Assembly (NCBI GenBank): GCA_018136815.1
Contig: CM030945.1
Location: forward strand, 1,675,171 to 1,739,170
Direction of reading: 5' to 3'
DNA: 64,000 nucleotides
Origin: Isochrysis galbana
Taxonomy: Eukaryota > Haptophyta > Isochrysidales > Isochrysidaceae
Shown here piece after piece: positions 10,194 to 21,800 of this stretch (position 1 is its first letter; each line of letters begins with the position of its first letter). The notes below the pieces were generated by a model. That model was not told the DNA's origin. It saw nothing but the letters and a program-made list of their open reading frames with translations, and did no database searches. The position numbers and the translations under genes are program-made.

Positions 10194-12311
10194 CTACCGG
10201 TGGTGTAAGAGCGCGGAGCGCCCGAGGCCCTTTCGAGGCAGGGTGACCAACCCGAGACTCGCGATCCGCTGCGTGGCCGCCCCGAACCTCACGCAGGGCA
10301 CGCGCCATGAGCGCGGATTAGCCAGTGTCCACAGCCATTTGGCTGGTTGATAAACCGCATGCAAGATCCTCACGCTATTTGCATGGACCTTTTCGGCGAT
10401 GATGCGCGGCGCGCTGCTGGCAGCATGGTAGAGCGAGCCCAGAAGCTCGCCAGCGTCGTACCTCAAGCGATCGAACCATCCCGCCCAGCCTACCTTGCGT
10501 GCTTGGGACTTGAGCCCCTTACTCGCAAGCTCCACTGATGCGTACACGCCCACCCAGACAAGCATGCGCATCGCCACCGGCCCGAGCACCGAGATACGCA
10601 GCAGCTGGCTCGCCCGCCGCAGCAGGTAGTGGCGTCGGTAATAGCGCAAGCGCGAGACGCGATCGCGGATTTCGTCGCGGCGGGACTCGACATCTGCAAG
10701 TGCGCGGTGCCACCGCCTGGACACTGCCATTCGTAACCGGTGGTAGATGCGGAAGGGTGAGCGCTCTAGGATGGCCTTCGTGTTGGCCCGGTGGACGTGC
10801 TCGCTGATCATGCGGTTGAGTTGATCAGCACACTCGACAACCGACATGTGGTTCGCATCGACAATCTCGAGGTCAGCGTCGATGGCGTCGGCGGTCATCA
10901 CCGCATTAGACCTGCCGAGTGAGGGCTGCGTGAGAGAGGGGTCGCAGCGCGGGCGTGCTTGGGCAGGGTGAGCAGTCACGGCCCATGAATTGATGAGCAG
11001 CACGCCGGTGCCGCTGCGCGAGGCGATGACTCACGGGTGGATGATGACGTCGTGGTCACCGTGAGCCACCAACTTTGGGACGTCAGTCGTCCGCAGCACT
11101 TGCAGGTCGCGTGGAGTCATCCGATGGGAGAGCACGGCTGCAATTTGCGAGCCGAGGCCTGGGCAGCCGCCCGTCGACTGACGCGAGCTCAGATACTGTC
11201 TGAAGAGCCGGTCATACACAGTCTCGCCCGACGTAGAATCAGCCATCTCGAGAAAGGCGCGGTTGTAGTGGCAGTGCAGGTCGATATGCGTGCGCAGCTC
11301 GTGCGAGCGCACAAATGGGATGCGTGCGAGGAGGTTTAGGCCGGCGATGGTGGGCAGCCGCCGAAAGAAGCCGCCGGTGTGCGTCGAGATGAGCACGAGC
11401 GACTTGATCCGGTGCGCGAAGCGCGCGGCGAGCTTCATGGCAACCATACCACCGAGCGAGAAGCCGACAATGTGCGCCCGCCGCCAGCCCAGGTGGTTCA
11501 TGAGGTGAATCGTATCCTCGGCCATCGCATCCGTTGTGTACGGCCCGTCAGGCACCTGTGTGGCGCGGCGGCTTCACGATGAGGAATGGAGCGCAGCTGC
11601 GCGGGCGGCAGCGCCGTCATGCCTTGCGGGGCGCACCGAGCTCATCCCGGTGCCCCGGTTGTCAAAGACGCAGACCTGGTGGCTAAGCGCCAGGTGATCG
11701 ATTTGCCGCTGCCAGGCGTCGTGCGAGGCGGCGGTGCCCATGATCATGACAACCTTGCTCTGAAGACGGAGGCACGATGGCACGTAACAGATGAGGTGAG
11801 GCGAGCAGGCGTGCGAGGCCCATGCGCCTGGCCAGATTCCTATAGTGCAGCTCGCGGGACCGCACAAAGCTGTGCCTTGCTGCATGTCCCCGCAGGCGCC
11901 CGCCAGGAGGACTGTTGTGCAAGACCTTGGCCGTGGCTTGGCTGCATGATGGAATGTGGCCGGTCGCTAGTGTACGGCGTGACGTGTGTGTCATGTAGCT
12001 CTGAGTGTGAGTGTGGGCAGTTTGAGTGTGGGCGCGCGGCGGCGGCGGGGTGGGGGTGGGGGGCGTTGTGCGGCAGTCACGGGCCACGCGAACCGAGTGG
12101 GGTGGAGGTGTTTGCGTGCGTGCGCGAGTGCGTGCGTGTGTGTTCCGCACGTGCTCCTCCGCGGACTCACCCTGCCTGCACCGTACGTCCTGTAGTAGAG
12201 TGCGACATCCTTCTGGTCGATGCGGTTGTGGAAACGGCATACAGAGCGAGAGGAGGGGAGGGCTGAGAGGGCTGAGAGGGGCAGAGTAAGGAGGAGGGAG
12301 AGGGTATGCAT
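10194..12311 (-). CDS. Alpha/beta hydrolase with long C-terminal extension, four exons
   Basis: Read on the minus strand, exons 12311-12171, 11759-11637, 11555-11035 and 10911-10194 join through GT-AG introns with phases 0, 0 and 2 to give about 500 residues. The fold is clear: an oxyanion segment near VVMIMGT, DNRGTGMSS, nucleophile elbow GFSLGG with Ser121, the acid in GDHDVIIHP (probably Asp257), and His283 in DANHMS. It is therefore an esterase, lipase or C-C hydrolase type enzyme; the substrate cannot be read. After about residue 300 there is a basic extension of some 200 residues with two possible membrane-inserting stretches, not part of the usual fold (about 270-300 residues). The N-terminus begins with a leucine-rich leader that may target it to an organelle or the ER. 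The first exon and the last 60 residues are the least certain parts. Confidence 0.85.
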
Positions 12312-13600
12312 TGGGCTCGCACACGGTCCTCGCTAAGAGGAGGGTGGGGGGTTGGGCGGGGGGGGAGGAGGAGGACTGCTACCCCGAGGGGGGAAGGGCG
12401 GGCGGGAGGGGGAGAGAGAGGGGGGGGAGGGAGGGGGGAGGAGAGGAGAATGGCGTCCTTGGTTCAAAGCGGAGAGAGCGGGAGGAATTGCATGGGGAAA
12501 AGCAGAGATAAGGGGGAGAGAGAGATATAGAAACGGGGGAGGAAGGAGGAGCGAGAGAAGAACATCGGGTGGGAGCAGAAGATTAGCGGGAGAGTGGGAA
12601 GGAAGAAGATACGGAGGGGCGTCCCCTCTCAAGAGAGAGAGGGAGGGAGAGAGAGAAGGGGAGAGAGAGAGAGAGAGAGAGAGAGAGGGCGTGCTGGACT
12701 GGAAGGTCTGGAAGGGGGGCGCGCGGGGTTGGGGGAGAGGGGGGAGAAGGGAGAGGGGGGGGGGCGGTTGGAGCTCTCTAGCGAATTTGGCCGGCCAGTT
12801 GAAGAATAGGGGGGAGAGGAAGGGAGGGAGGGGGGGAGAGAGAGAGAGGAGAGAGAGAGAGGAGAGAGGAGAGAGGAGAGAGAGGGGGGGGGGGGGGGGG
12901 GGGGGAGAGTAGAGAGAGTCCGCGCCGACGACGCGGGCGGACGGATCGTCGGCGCTCTCCCTGCGTATAGATTAGAGACGGAAGAGTGCAAACTTTCTCT
13001 CATCTCCGTCGACTACGGTCTCTCGAAAGAAGGGACCCCACCACACCAGCCGAGAGAGTAGGAGGGTTTGTTAGGGAAGAAGAGAGAGAGAGGAGAATGT
13101 CCCTCTCTCTCTTCTCCCTCTCCACCGGACACTTCTCTCTCTCTCTCTCTCAAATCCTCTCTCTCCGTGCTGCTCTCTTCTTCCTTCAACTTCTCTCTCT
13201 CCCCCCCCCCCCCCCCCCCCCCCCAACTCCCATCTCTCTTCGCTCCTTTCGGTGACGTCAAAGACACACGGCGGCCGCGCCCCCCTTCCCTCCCCCTCCC
13301 CCTCCCCTCCCCCCTCTCCACCCCAAGAGAAGAACAGCGAGAACAGCCGCTGCTACACGCAGGGCGACAGCAACGTGAGAGAAGCGGCGCGCAGCGCGAG
13401 GCTCCTTGGCGACGGAGCGCGCTCTCGGAGGAGCGGCCTCTCTCGCTCTGGTTCTCCCTGAGCTTCCCTCCCTCTCCACGCGCAGACTGCTTCAGCGCTC
13501 TGCTACTACAATACTTTGAGTATAGAAGGAGTTGGGAGGCCAAGCTCCCCTACTCCTACTGAACGCTAATCTGTACCATATTCTACCATATTCTCCTCTT
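12312..13600. repeat. GA/CT microsatellites and G/C homopolymer runs
   Basis: GA-rich from 12340 to 12910 with long G-runs near 12880-12905, then CT-rich from 13090 to 13210 ending in a C-run. The region lies just upstream of the hydrolase start codon (12311, minus), so its left edge may include that promoter. Long frames in it are repeat artefacts. Confidence 0.8.
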
Positions 13601-14100
13601 GGCACGCCAAAAAAAAACAAAAAAATCTGAAGATTCTGGGCTACACACCTACTATTGACGGGAACCCCCTTTACTACCAACACCGCCCTTAACTTCCCTT
13701 TCTCCACCTCTTTCCCTGCCCCCCTTCGTTCCTTTTTCTTCGGTTTCCGGGGTCCGGCCTCGGTGCGCTACCTAAGGCCTGGTTCGGAGTGTGGGGGCCG
13801 GGCAGGCCTTATGGGTCATTGCCTTTGACATGCCTGTCCGCCCGGTCTCGCGTTGCTCATCTTGATTTTGCCGGAGCCGTGGTGCCGCTATTGGTCCTTT
13901 TTGTCGTTGCCTCGTCGGCTTATTCGCCTGTATTTAGTTGCTTCTTGGGTTCTTCGACGGCGTGTGCTAATTTCAGCTTGGTGGCTAGTTCAACCAGTTC
14001 CTCGCTGGGTTTGATCCCACCCTTGTTGTTCATACTGAAGACGGGCCTTAGGTCGTTTAAGTCTATCCTTTTCTTGGGTTGCCTACCCATGCCCGCCTGG
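13601..14100. repeat. LINE-tail-like fragment and spacer
   Basis: An A-run at 13607-13627 followed by TCTGAAGATTCTGGGCTAC and a segment similar to 4380-4500. This resembles the 3' end of the LINE copies (46685-46900, 51583-51790). No gene seen from 13830 to 14100. Confidence 0.45.
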
Positions 14101-14473
14101 TGTCAGAGTAAGGCTCATCTCACTCTTGGAGATTGCCTGCGAGGGCGCGCCGGCAGCTAGCGCGGAATGCGGTTCTTGCGGGGAGCTCATGGAGCTTTCC
14201 TCGGGGTGACTACGGGCATGGTGATCGACGCACGACGCACGACGCACGGAGGGCGCGGAAGTGCGGAAGGAGGCTTGTAGGGGGTGGTGGCAGGCGACTA
14301 GGGGTGGCTGAGGCGCGTGCTTGACTTGTATTGACTCGTTGACTCGGGGTATAGACTCGGGAACTCGGGGGGACTCGCGTGGGAACACGGTGGGACTCGA
14401 CGAAGTTGAAGTTGCTACAAAACCGCTCACAAGAAACCAAAAACCAAATTCCTTGGGCTTAGAAGACTAACGT
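14101..14473 (-). mobile_element. Older gypsy-family LTR, left piece
   Basis: Starts TGTCAGAGTAAGGCTCATC and is a near copy of 14474-14840. It stops at AACGT, where the younger element begins, and its continuation (AAACACTCCGG...) is found at 23521 on the far side of that element. So the young element landed inside an older LTR of the same family. Confidence 0.8.
14469..14473. repeat. Target-site duplication AACGT, left
   Basis: AACGT directly abuts the TG of the left LTR and recurs at 23516-23520 directly after the right LTR end. Confidence 0.85.
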
Positions 14474-15566
14474 TGTCAGAGCAAGGCTCATCTCACTCTT
14501 GGAGATGGCCTGCGAGGGCGCGCCGGCAGCTAGCGCGGAATGCGGTTCTTGCGGGGAGCTCATGGAGCTTTCCTCGGGGGTGACTACGGGCATGGTGATC
14601 GACGCACGACGCACGACGCACGGAGGGCGCGGAAGTGTGGAAGGAGGCTTGTGGGAGGTGGTGGCAGGCGACTGGGGGTGGCTCAGGCGCGTGCTTGGCT
14701 TGTATTGACTCGTTGACTCGGGGTATAGACTCGGGAACTCGGGGGGACTCGCTTGGGAACACGGTGGGACTCGACGAAGTTGCTACAAAATCACTCACAA
14801 GAAACCCAAACCCCAACGACCTTGGGCTCAGAAAACTAACGTAAACACTCCGGAATCATACGATAAACAAACCCTCCCCGTGCGACAAAGGCTGAGGTCG
14901 CGATCGCTCGTCATGCGCGAAGAAATACGGAAAGAGAGCGCAAAACTACGCAAACGAAGGGTTCAAACTATCGTTAAAGTGAAAACTCGTCCGCTGAAGC
15001 CAACGCGGAGGGTCGAGGAGAGGTCCAAACTCGCGCGGGGGGGGGGGGAATAATATAACGGCCGGAGGCGACGGATGGCACGCCGAGAGGAAGAACCTGC
15101 CGCGGGGGGCGAGGGACCGAGGGCACGGCGGGGCAGCGTGGGAGGGCGCGAGGGTGATCTCGGAGCGAGATCGCGTCCTTTCCCTCGCGGAGCGCAGAGA
15201 GACCCCCACGGAACATCCTGGGACCGGAGAATGTTTTGGACGAAACTTCCCTCCGTCGGCCGAGGAGAGGAGGACGGAGAGAGAGAGAGAGAGAGAGTCT
15301 CGCAGAGCAACTGCGGAACGAGAAGTCGAAGTCATGCCGGTTTATTACCTTAAACGAGCCAACAATTATAGTAACAGCAAAAACAAAATTCGAATCGCAA
15401 ATTTCGAGACCAAAATCTGCAAACCTGGACTTGAGACCATGGGGAATCCGAATCTGTGTGTCTTGTGCGTCAGTGGCAACACGGGGAACTGTTCAATTGT
15501 AATTGTGAGCGCGTACCTTACACGAATATTCATGCCTACAGCCTTCAGATGGGCAGGAATACAACA
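14474..15566 (-). mobile_element. 3' LTR of the Ty3/gypsy element
   Basis: The 1093-base LTR reads TGTCAGAG...TACAACA on the plus strand, hence TGTTG...TGACA on the element's sense strand. Its right third (15201-15566) is nearly identical to 23151-23515. A C6 run at 15567-15572 (G6 on the sense strand) directly adjoins it and is the likely polypurine tract. The near identity suggests a recent insertion. Confidence 0.85.
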
Positions 15567-15572
15567 CCCCCC
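15567..15572 (-). promoter_or_regulatory. Probable polypurine tract of the gypsy element
   Basis: Six C on the plus strand (six G on the sense strand) immediately before the 3' LTR start TGTTG. This is where plus-strand DNA synthesis normally starts in LTR elements. Confidence 0.65.
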
Positions 15573-15823
15573 GACTTAAATCGAGACGTCTCCCGATGTC
15601 GAGCCAAGAGAGTTCATTTAACCATACGAGACGAGAGACTTAGAAGAGGAGGATTAACCCATGGATCCAAAGCGAGCACAAAATCGGCAGCTTAGCGCGG
15701 CGGCCCCCGATTTCGTACGCCACGTCCTACCACGTTCTCCCTTTTACAGGAGTTTTGCTCGGGCAGTTGCGCTGGGTCAGGCGCTGACGCGACGCTAATC
15801 ATCCACTTCCGGTCGACTTAGCG

Positions 15824-18800
15824 CTACGATTGTGAACGAGAACGAGTACGACTCGAAGGCAGATCAGGAGGAGTACGACTTGTCTCTTGAATTCGACGTG
15901 GAATAACTTGATTGGATTGGGAACTTGAGCTTGGACTTGAAGAGGAGTCTACAGCGGAGTGAGCTTGGGGTTGAACCGGACGGCGGTCGAAAGTGGTGTC
16001 GTACGACTCAACTAGATCAGCACAACGCCGAAGCAACTCAATTCGAGACTCCCAAGTAGCTTCAGAACGAGGATAGCCGCGCCATTTGACGAGATACTTG
16101 AATGAAACTCCATCGCCCTTGCGATCGAGTAACTCTTCGACCAAGTACTCATCTTCAGCGAGCGGAGACGAATCGGTGACGGTGAAGTACGGACGAAGAT
16201 TGGAAATGTGAACTTCATCCTTGACTTGACGATTTTCGAGATCGCGTAGACGGTAGCGAGTGGCCGAGATGGCTTCTTCTACTCGGTAGGGACCGGAGTA
16301 GAGATATTGAAGTTTGTTGGCGTGGCCAGGGATTCGACGACAAACTCTGTCTCCTGGTTTGAAGGTGACACCGAGTTTAGACTTTTGAGAGGCGGAGCGC
16401 ATCGATTCGCGTTGGGCTTCTTGAGTACTTTCGAGGGCGGAACGCCACGACTCGAGAAGCTTCTTATTGAGCTCGGTGGCGTAAATGACGGCATCGGACG
16501 GAGGCCTAGATGGAAGGAACTCGAGAACAGGAGCAGGGTCAGCAAGTTGAGCTGGAAGACGAAGCTCCCGACCGAACAAGATAGCCGCGGGTGACTTGGG
16601 TACGACGCGACCGGCGGTCGCTCGCATAGACATGAGAAGAAACGGAAGGTGGTCGACCCAATGGGCGCCGCCTTCATTGGAGACTCGAGTCATCGTGAGG
16701 AGAGTTTGTTGAGCTCTTTCCACTAGCCCTACGCCTTCGTGGCGATAGGCTTCAGTAGTGCTCAAGTCCGTGCCAGTCGCTTTGAGAATTAGGTCCACTA
16801 ACCGAGAGCAAAGATTCGAGCCGGCGTCGGTTCGAAGTTGGCGAGGGACTCCATAACGAGATACGATGAGACGCATGAAGACGTCCAGACATTTTGCGGA
16901 CGAGGGGTTACCGTTGCAAGGCTCAGCTTCAATCCAACGAGAGAGAGAATCGACGAAAACAATCAGCTTATCAAAACCGGAGCGGCCGGATACGAAATCG
17001 TGGGTGGGAGCCATCGAAAGAATATCGCAATAGACGACGTCGAAAGGATAGGATCCGATAGAAAGACCGGATGGATGGGCGAGCGGTCGCGGTAACGGTT
17101 TGCCAAGAGTGCATTCATGGCACTCTCGAACGTACTCCGATACAGAGGCGGATAGGCCAGGCCAGTAAACTCGAGAACGAAGTAGGGTAGTCATCCTTGT
17201 CGCACCTGGGTGACCAAGGTGGTCATGGTAGGCGCGGAGGTACGTGTCACGAAGGGACTCCGGAATGTATAAACGAAGAGGAGCCTCTTCCGCCTTTGAG
17301 GATCGGTAGTAGAGTAGGCCATCGCGAAGCAGGAATCGGGACCTTTTCTTCGACGACGAGCTAGAGTCGATCGAAGGGGAAGCTTTCGGAAGGATCGACC
17401 CGAGTTCAGAAATGATCGAGCTAGCGAACTCGTCGGTAGAGAGCGCTTGACGCAATTCGTCGGCATGAGGCACGCCCACATCGAGATACGAGGAGGTAAT
17501 CGACTCCGAAGATTCCGATGCTTGACGAGCGAGCCTATCGTTTGCTTGTTGGCGGCGAGCGGTGAGGGTGGATGACGTAACCGCGGCGGCAACTATGTCG
17601 TGAATTTCGGAAGAATCGAAAGAATGGACGTCACTCTCCTCGAGATGGAGAGGATCGTGATCGGGCTCGAGAGCAACTAGGCGGGATAAGCCGTCGGCGT
17701 CCCAGTGAGTGACTCCAGGTTTGTGCACGACGTCGAATCGATATTCGGCTAGCTTCAGGACCCATCGCATGAGGCGCGAGGCTGGACCACCGGTGACTTG
17801 ATCTTTCATCGTGTGAAGCCAGCGCAAAGCTGAATGGTCTACGACGAGGGTGAAGTGGCGACCCCAAAGATACGGCCTCCAATTTCGGATCGATTCTAGC
17901 GCTGCTAGAAGTTCGATTTCAGTAACTGTCCAATGGCGCTCAGCCGGACTCAAACTACGACCGTAGTATGCAACAACGCGCTCTCTCCCTTCGTCGTCTT
18001 TCTGAGCAAGGACGCCGGCGATGCCGAGCTTGCTAGCACCGTCGGTCTTAACGAGGAAAGGACGGTCGTCTCGAGGAGGTGCGAGTACGGGTTCTTCACA
18101 GATAGCTTGCTTGAGATCTTCGATAGCCTGGCGACAGGCTTCTGTTTGCGACTCGACCGGGACATCGCACCCTTTCCGCGTGAGAGCGGTTAACGGCGCT
18201 GCACGGATCGCAAAACGGCGTATAAAACGGCGGTAGTACGAGCACAGTCCAAGGAAAGAACGGACGGCTTCGATAGAGTTGATTTGGGTAGGGTCGATTT
18301 TCGAGACGGCTTCCACTTTCTTGGGATCCATCCGAAGACCTTCACGCGAAACAACGTGGCCGAGATATTCAGCCGAGGTGGCAAAGAAAACGCATTTCGA
18401 CATCTTGCAAGTGAGGCCCGCCCAGATGAGACGTTCCAAGACAAGATCAAGACGGTGTAACATTTGTTGGAATGACGACTCTTCCCTGGCCTGCAGCGAG
18501 TCACCTACGCCTGTCGACCAGGCGCCGACATCATCCAAGTATGGCATACAAATCTCCCATGCCAGCCCACCGAGAACGGCGTCCATGAGGCGGCACATAT
18601 ACGAGAGACCGGATTGAACACCAAAAGGCAAGTAATTGAACTCGTACTTGCCGCGATGAGTAGTGAACGCGGTGATATGTTTATCGGACTCTTTGATCGG
18701 TATACCCCAGAAACCAGATGCCAGGTCCAGGGTGCAAAGGAATAGAGAATCAAGGTTGCCTTGGCCGGACGACAATCGGTCGATGGCTTCTACCGTGAGG

Positions 18801-21800
18801 GGAAGAGGGCTGTCCTCTAGACGAAGCTTGGAGTTGACGTCGCGATAATCTACGCAGAAACGTACGGAGCCATCCTTCTTAGTGACTAGCACGACTCGAG
18901 AGGCCCACGACGAATTTGATTTCCTAATGATGCCCGCGGACTCCATCTTGCAAACTTCGTCCTCTATGATCTTCTCACCCTCTCGTCCAACTCTAGACGG
19001 TGCGTGGCGGTGAGCTTCGGCTCCGGGGTTGAGCGGTAGCTCTACCTCCATCACGTGAGTGTGATTCGGGTTGGTCGGGTCAATTGCGAAAGCAGCGATA
19101 CGTCGGGCCAGTAGACGACGAACTTGTTCACGTTGGGGCATCGAGAGACGGCCCTCGGGGTCGATCTTGGCTGCCTCGAGGAGCTTACATTGGTCCTCGT
19201 CGAGCGACTCAATCACATCCGGCGAGTTAACGTCACCGACGCGGCGATAAGTTCCAGCGTGAATCTTGAATCGAACCTGTAACGAAGCTACAGGATGGAA
19301 CGACGGAAGATGTAGAGGTTTGGGGTCAGTATTGACCACCGTAATCGCGATGGTGTGGTTGGAGTTCGGCCTCTCTACTTGAGGGATGACGAGAGGAGAG
19401 CTATCGATCGTTTCACGCGTAGGTAGTCGGTCCACGAGCATGGCGCAATCTTCGTGTTCTCGAAGAGCTAGTGGAATTCGGACGTGAAACGTTGCCCGAT
19501 GATAGGCCGGGATCGTGATAGGTTCGTGGGTATATAGGAGGTACTCGGAGCCACATGATGCCGGCGCTTTGGCGGCAAACTCATCGGCCGTGTTGAAGAG
19601 AGGCTCGGAGACTAGCTGGTTGTCGTTTTCGGCGGCCTGAGGCCCTCGGAAGAAGTCAGTCGTAATTGGGTTCGCGGAGGTCGGACAGACTTGTGCACAA
19701 GTCAGGCTGACAGGGACCATCGCTATCGGTGACGTCGAGACGCGAAAGATCGGCGGGGCGTCGGGGCTTGGACTGCCATTAACCTCAAGAGGAGCCACCG
19801 TGGATGGAGCACCGAGGGTGATAGAGCCGTCCGCGCTGTCGGAGGCGAGCTGAATCGAAGCGGCGTGCGTGGCTAAGAAGTCGTTCCCGAGCAGCAGCAT
19901 CGGGTTGCCTTCAATCACCATGAACGTATGACGAAAGAGAAATCCACCGACGGAGAAGACGATTCGAGCCTTGCCTCGCGTGATAAGAGGCAGGCCGTCC
20001 GGACCGTGAAGCGGTGTCACTACGGCTTGTGGCAGCCGCTCGACGCATGCGTCTTTGGGTAGGCTGGACAAGAGGGAAGTGGTCACGACCGACGGGCCAG
20101 CTCCGGTGTCAGCGAGTGTGCTGTTGACCGTGAGAGCGGAGTCGGCTAAGATAACTCCTTCTTTGCCGGTAGCCTCGCCGGAGCGGCAGACCACTAGGTC
20201 TCGAACATATAGGCAATGCCTTGGGTAGGCAGATGGTAGGGTATCCACGACGCTATCCGGTCGGTGCGCGGTCACGTGTGCGATGGTGTCGGACGGGGAC
20301 GGGGTTGGTCGACAGCGTGGTTGCTCGGGTGAATTCGTCGTCGTGGTGATCGTCGTCTCTTCGGGTAATCCGACTGCCGCTATCGTGGCAGAGGGTCTAG
20401 AGGCGTCGTCCTCGTTGGTAGCGGTGCAGGGTGATAGCTTGGGACTAGTGTATCCCAGGCCTCTCTTGTCGGTGGGGTGCCTCGGGTGGTCGGACATCTT
20501 TTCCCAATCTTTCTCGAGACGGGCTTGGGCTTCTGTCTTGGGTCTTCGAACTAATGAGGCTAGCTCTTCGGCGCGGATGCCTTTGGCTTCCACGAACTCG
20601 ATCGGCGCTCGGACGGCAGCGGCGAGGTCGGATTCCTCGTCGGCGTTTCGTCCGGCTAGAGCTTGCGCTCTTATTTCGTCAGCGGTTTCGAGCGTGACGT
20701 TGGACCATTTCTGGTCCCCGTTCACTCCGAATGATTGCCATTGTTGGCGCCGCTTCCGGAGAGTCGTCGGCGTCGTCGGACGCGGCGAGCTCGCGCGTGC
20801 CGGAGGCGGGGCGGTCCATGGAGAGAATGGGTCGTGGAGTGTAGACTCGGAGGCGTGGAGTGGCGTGTCGTTGTCGTGGTTATCGTGGGTTTCTTTTTGG
20901 TCTTCGTGGTTGTCTGACTCGGGAGTAGATGGACGGGAAACAACGGGGTCGGAAGAAACTTCACTCGTTTCCCTCCCCCTCTCATAACGATGAAGAGCCG
21001 ACCACGGCTCGTAGGCGGTAGCCTCGGTCGAGCTAAGTGAAGGCCGGTCCAATAGGCTGCACCGCGCGCAAGCGAGTAGCTCTAACGCGGACAATTTCTT
21101 CGTCGACGTCTGGTCTCGCTGTTGGCTCAAATGTCGAAGAAGAACCGGCATCCAATGGATCGCCATCGCTCCAGCTACACCGACGTAGGTGCGGCTGCGA
21201 AGAGCGCCACGGTGCGGTGAAGGAGAGAGGTTAGCCATGGCCGACTCACGGCCATCCACGACGCAAGTTGGCTGGAGGGGCGGCAGCCCTTTGGTGAGGT
21301 ACAACCCGGTGGCTTTCTGGTGTCCAGTGCCGTGCTCCCAGGGTTGGACGAATTGGGTCGGGGTCAACCCCCCGACTAAACGGCGAGCTTCCGCATGCAT
21401 CCGAGGGTTCTCAACCGCTACAAACGGAGCAGTGGCGGAGGCCATTGACTTGAAGACGCGGGCGGCCGACTCAAGAGCGGCACGACGTCCGGGTTCTTGG
21501 GAAAGCCATTGGCTGCTGGCGGCGGAGAGGTACGTGCAGGGCGGGTGGGCGATGACTAGGTCCCAACCTAGGTTTTGGACATGAAGCGCGTCGCCTTGGA
21601 AGTGGGGCACGTAGTCAATCTCGGAAGGATATAAATCGCACGTAGCTACATCAGCTCCGGCGAGTAGGAACATGGAGGAGACGACGCCGCTAGTCTCACC
21701 AACGACGAGAACTCGTGGGGCGTGACAGCCAGAAGTCAGCCCGTCTTGGACTTGTTGACTCGTCTTCGTGAGCTCAGCGCAAAGCTCATCGAAGTGCTTG

